A stretch of DNA of 64,000 nt, taken from the NCBI RefSeq assembly GCF_007828045.1, contig NZ_VITN01000003.1, forward strand, positions 62,001 through 126,000, written 5' to 3'. The DNA is from Nitrospirillum amazonense. GTDB lineage: Bacteria; Pseudomonadota; Alphaproteobacteria; Azospirillales; Azospirillaceae. The notes beneath the pieces are model-generated. The model ran no database searches and had not been told where the DNA came from. It saw only the letters and a list, made by a program, of their open reading frames with translations. The position numbers and the translations under genes are program-made. Below are positions 62,531-64,000 of the stretch, in pieces. The stretch's first letter is position 1. Every line of letters starts with the position of its first letter.

Positions 62531-63226
62531 TTAAGACAGCGTCTCTTTCAGGAAGGTAGCGGTGCGCTGGTTGGCCAGGTCGGCCGCCTTGGCGTCGTAA
62601 TGCTCCCCGCCCACGCGGGCGAAGGCGTGATCCTGCTCCGGGTAGAGGTGCTGGATGATCAGGTGGTTACCCTCGATGGCGGCGTTCACCTTGGCCCGGG
62701 TCTCGTCAGAGGAGAATTTGTCCTTGCCGGCGGTGTGCAACATCAGCGGCTTGGTGATGGCGCTGACCTCGCCCAAGGCGCCATCCAGGCCCACGCCGTA
62801 ATAGCTGACGTTGGCGTCGGCGTCGGACCGGGTGGCCATCAGGAAGGCCAGCTTGCCGCCCAGGCAGTAGCCCAGGGTGCCCACCTTGCCGCCCGTCGCC
62901 TCATGCTCGCGCAGGAAGTCCACGGTGGCGATCAGGTCCTCCACCCCGCTGGCTTCGCTGAAGCCGTTGTAAAGCTGGAATGCCCGCTGCCATTCGGCCT
63001 CGGTCTGGTCGGTCAGCTGCACGCCCGGTTCCTGGCGCCAGAACAGGTCGGGACAGATGGCGGTGTAGCCCAGGGCGGCGTAATGGTCGCACAGCGCGCG
63101 CATGTTGGCGTTGACGCCAAAGATTTCCTGGATGAGCACCAGGCCCGGGCCTTTGCCGCCGGCCGGGATCGCCAGGTACGCGTCGAAACTGCCGCCATCG
63201 GTGGCGTTGATCGTCACGGTGGTCAT
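62531..63226 (-). CDS. Dienelactone hydrolase family protein
   Basis: This 231-residue alpha/beta hydrolase has the Cys nucleophile in LGYCLGGKLAF, the Glu in LVLIQEIFGVN, Asp in AGKDKFSS and His in EQDHAFARVG, the full dienelactone hydrolase set. The natural substrate may be a dienelactone or another small lactone or ester; no aromatic-degradation genes are nearby. Upstream is an operator-like palindrome. Confidence 0.93.
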   Translation of the reverse strand: MTTVTINATDGGSFDAYLAIPAGGKGPGLVLIQEIFGVNANMRALCDHYAALGYTAICPDLFWRQEPGVQLTDQTEAEWQRAFQLYNGFSEASGVEDLIATVDFLREHEATGGKVGTLGYCLGGKLAFLMATRSDADANVSYYGVGLDGALGEVSAITKPLMLHTAGKDKFSSDETRAKVNAAIEGNHLIIQHLYPEQDHAFARVGGEHYDAKAADLANQRTATFLKETLS

Positions 63227-63320
63227 GCTGCGCTACCCCTTTGATTTGGTTGTCGAATGCTTATGGTTAAAACACGCGTCGTTTCTTAATCGACCCATAG
63301 TAACGATTGGGCGGGGGCCT

Positions 63321-63340
63321 GTCACCGTGACGTCCGTCAC
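63321..63340. promoter_or_regulatory. Overlapping palindromes, candidate operator
   Basis: GTCACCGTGAC (63321-63331) overlaps GTGACGTCCGTCAC (63327-63340), giving three GTCAC/GTGAC half-sites in alternating orientation. They lie 95 bp upstream of the dienelactone hydrolase start and 18 bp before the stop of the next gene. A regulator is not identifiable. Confidence 0.55.
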
Positions 63341-63358
63341 TAGGACGCTATAGACGCT

Positions 63359-64000
63359 TCACTGGTTGGAAGCGCTAGCGGTCAGCAGATCGGCCAGCGC
63401 TTCCGGCGTGGTGACAGGCAAGGAACACCGCATGTCCTGACAGACATAGGCTGTGGCCCGGCCATCCACCATGGCCTTGCCCGCCGCCGGATGTGGCTCT
63501 GGTAGATTTTGTCCCGGCGCCAGGCGGCTGACCACCAGGGTTGGGCGCGACTGGATGCGCAGGATGGCGTTGAAAGGCTCCAGGTCGTCGCCCTCGCCCA
63601 CCAGCACGACATGCACGCCGTTCAACAGCGTCTCGGCCATGTTGAGGAAAGTGGAGAGCGGGAAGAAGTTGCGGCCCAGTTCCCCGCTGAAGGCCGACAT
63701 CAGCGTGTCGGCCCGGGCGCGGTAGCGGTCCTGCCCGGTCAGCATCCACAGGCGGGTGAGGTTGCCCAACTGGGTGCCGTTGCCGGCGGGCACGGCGTTG
63801 TCATGGGCGTTGCGCGGGCGGACCAGCAGGTCGCCCACGTCATCGGCGGTGGTGTAATAGCCGCCGTCCGCCTCATCCCAGAAATGACGGTCCAGGGTGT
63901 CCGTCCAGCGCGCGGCCTGATCCAGGAAGGCGACATCGCCGGTGATCTCATGCAGGGTCAGGGCGGCCTTCCCCATGTTGGCGTAGTCTTCCAGCAAGCC
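63359..64000 (-). CDS. Thioredoxin-domain/DUF255 protein (YyaL-like), C-terminal part (cut by window edge)
   Basis: The visible 213 residues match the C-terminal alpha/alpha-barrel region of YyaL/SPATA20-type proteins: GDVAFLDQAARWTDTLDRHFWDEADGGYY, RPRNAHDNAVPAGNGTQLGNLTRL and AYVCQDMRCSLPVTTPEAL. The N-terminal thioredoxin-like domain lies outside the window. Function is unknown. The frame is open to the right edge, so this is a cut gene. Confidence 0.88.
   Translation of the reverse strand, partial: GLLEDYANMGKAALTLHEITGDVAFLDQAARWTDTLDRHFWDEADGGYYTTADDVGDLLVRPRNAHDNAVPAGNGTQLGNLTRLWMLTGQDRYRARADTLMSAFSGELGRNFFPLSTFLNMAETLLNGVHVVLVGEGDDLEPFNAILRIQSRPTLVVSRLAPGQNLPEPHPAAGKAMVDGRATAYVCQDMRCSLPVTTPEALADLLTASASNQ

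Noticed and set aside
63339-63357. TAGGACGC at 63341 resembling the start of the structured repeat
   Set aside because: The similarity stops after eight bases and none of the hairpins is present.

Overview
This window is GC-rich chromosomal DNA from an alphaproteobacterium. Gene content and order point to the Rhodospirillales/Azospirillales group (an Azospirillum/Nitrospirillum-like genome); this is an inference from family resemblance, not a database match. The clearest marker is at 54.3-61.4 kb: hemJ, hemH and hemE, then a gene-free 473 bp stretch rich in DnaA-box-like 9-mers, then ppsR (DUF299), maf, aroE, coaE and dnaQ. This is the arrangement around the Caulobacter chromosome origin, so the gap between hemE and ppsR is called here as oriC.

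Layout. 1-9 kb: the minus-strand translation and RNA-metabolism block rimP-nusA-ylxR-infB-rbfA-truB-rpsO-pnp, with pnp cut by the left edge. 9.3-15.6 kb: a 2-hydroxyacid dehydrogenase, an SH3-domain exported protein, and a FucA-like class II aldolase with mtnK and mtnA. Those last three together look like the DHAP shunt for methylthioadenosine/5'-deoxyadenosine salvage. A small AT-rich module (unknown protein plus divergent XRE regulator with an operator array) sits between mtnK and mtnA. 15.8-24.9 kb: infC (apparently starting at AUA), thrS, two glycosyltransferases, two hydrolases, trmB and metK. 25-36 kb: an HTH regulator, lnt, corC-like, ybeY, phoH, miaB, an olsA-like acyltransferase, olsB, mucR, a TusA-like protein, rimI and tsaB. 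36-48 kb: ddpX-like dipeptidase, nitroreductase, a Bax-like glucosaminidase, nfuA, uspA, TIGR02186, a TSUP transporter, trpS, murJ and glnD. 48-57 kb: phasin-like, metZ behind a SAM-II riboswitch, secB, a two-component-like pair, rho and the heme genes. 57-64 kb: oriC and its right-hand genes, a quinone oxidoreductase, a dienelactone hydrolase and the C-terminal part of a DUF255 protein.

Left of oriC nearly all housekeeping genes are on the minus strand and just right of it they are on the plus strand, so transcription runs with the replication forks leaving the origin. Methionine/SAM metabolism recurs: metK, metZ with SAM-II, mtnK/mtnA/aldolase, and SAM-using enzymes TrmB and MiaB.

The most unusual signal is a family of five intergenic repeats of about 86-112 bp (11.9, 15.6, 22.8, 39.9 and 62.4 kb), all in the same orientation. 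Each contains stacked hairpins whose stems differ in sequence but keep pairing, while the loops are conserved (for example a 17-nt loop in the second hairpin). This pattern of compensatory change suggests a conserved RNA or single-stranded DNA fold. I recognised no tRNA, rRNA, CRISPR array, insertion sequence or prophage in the window.
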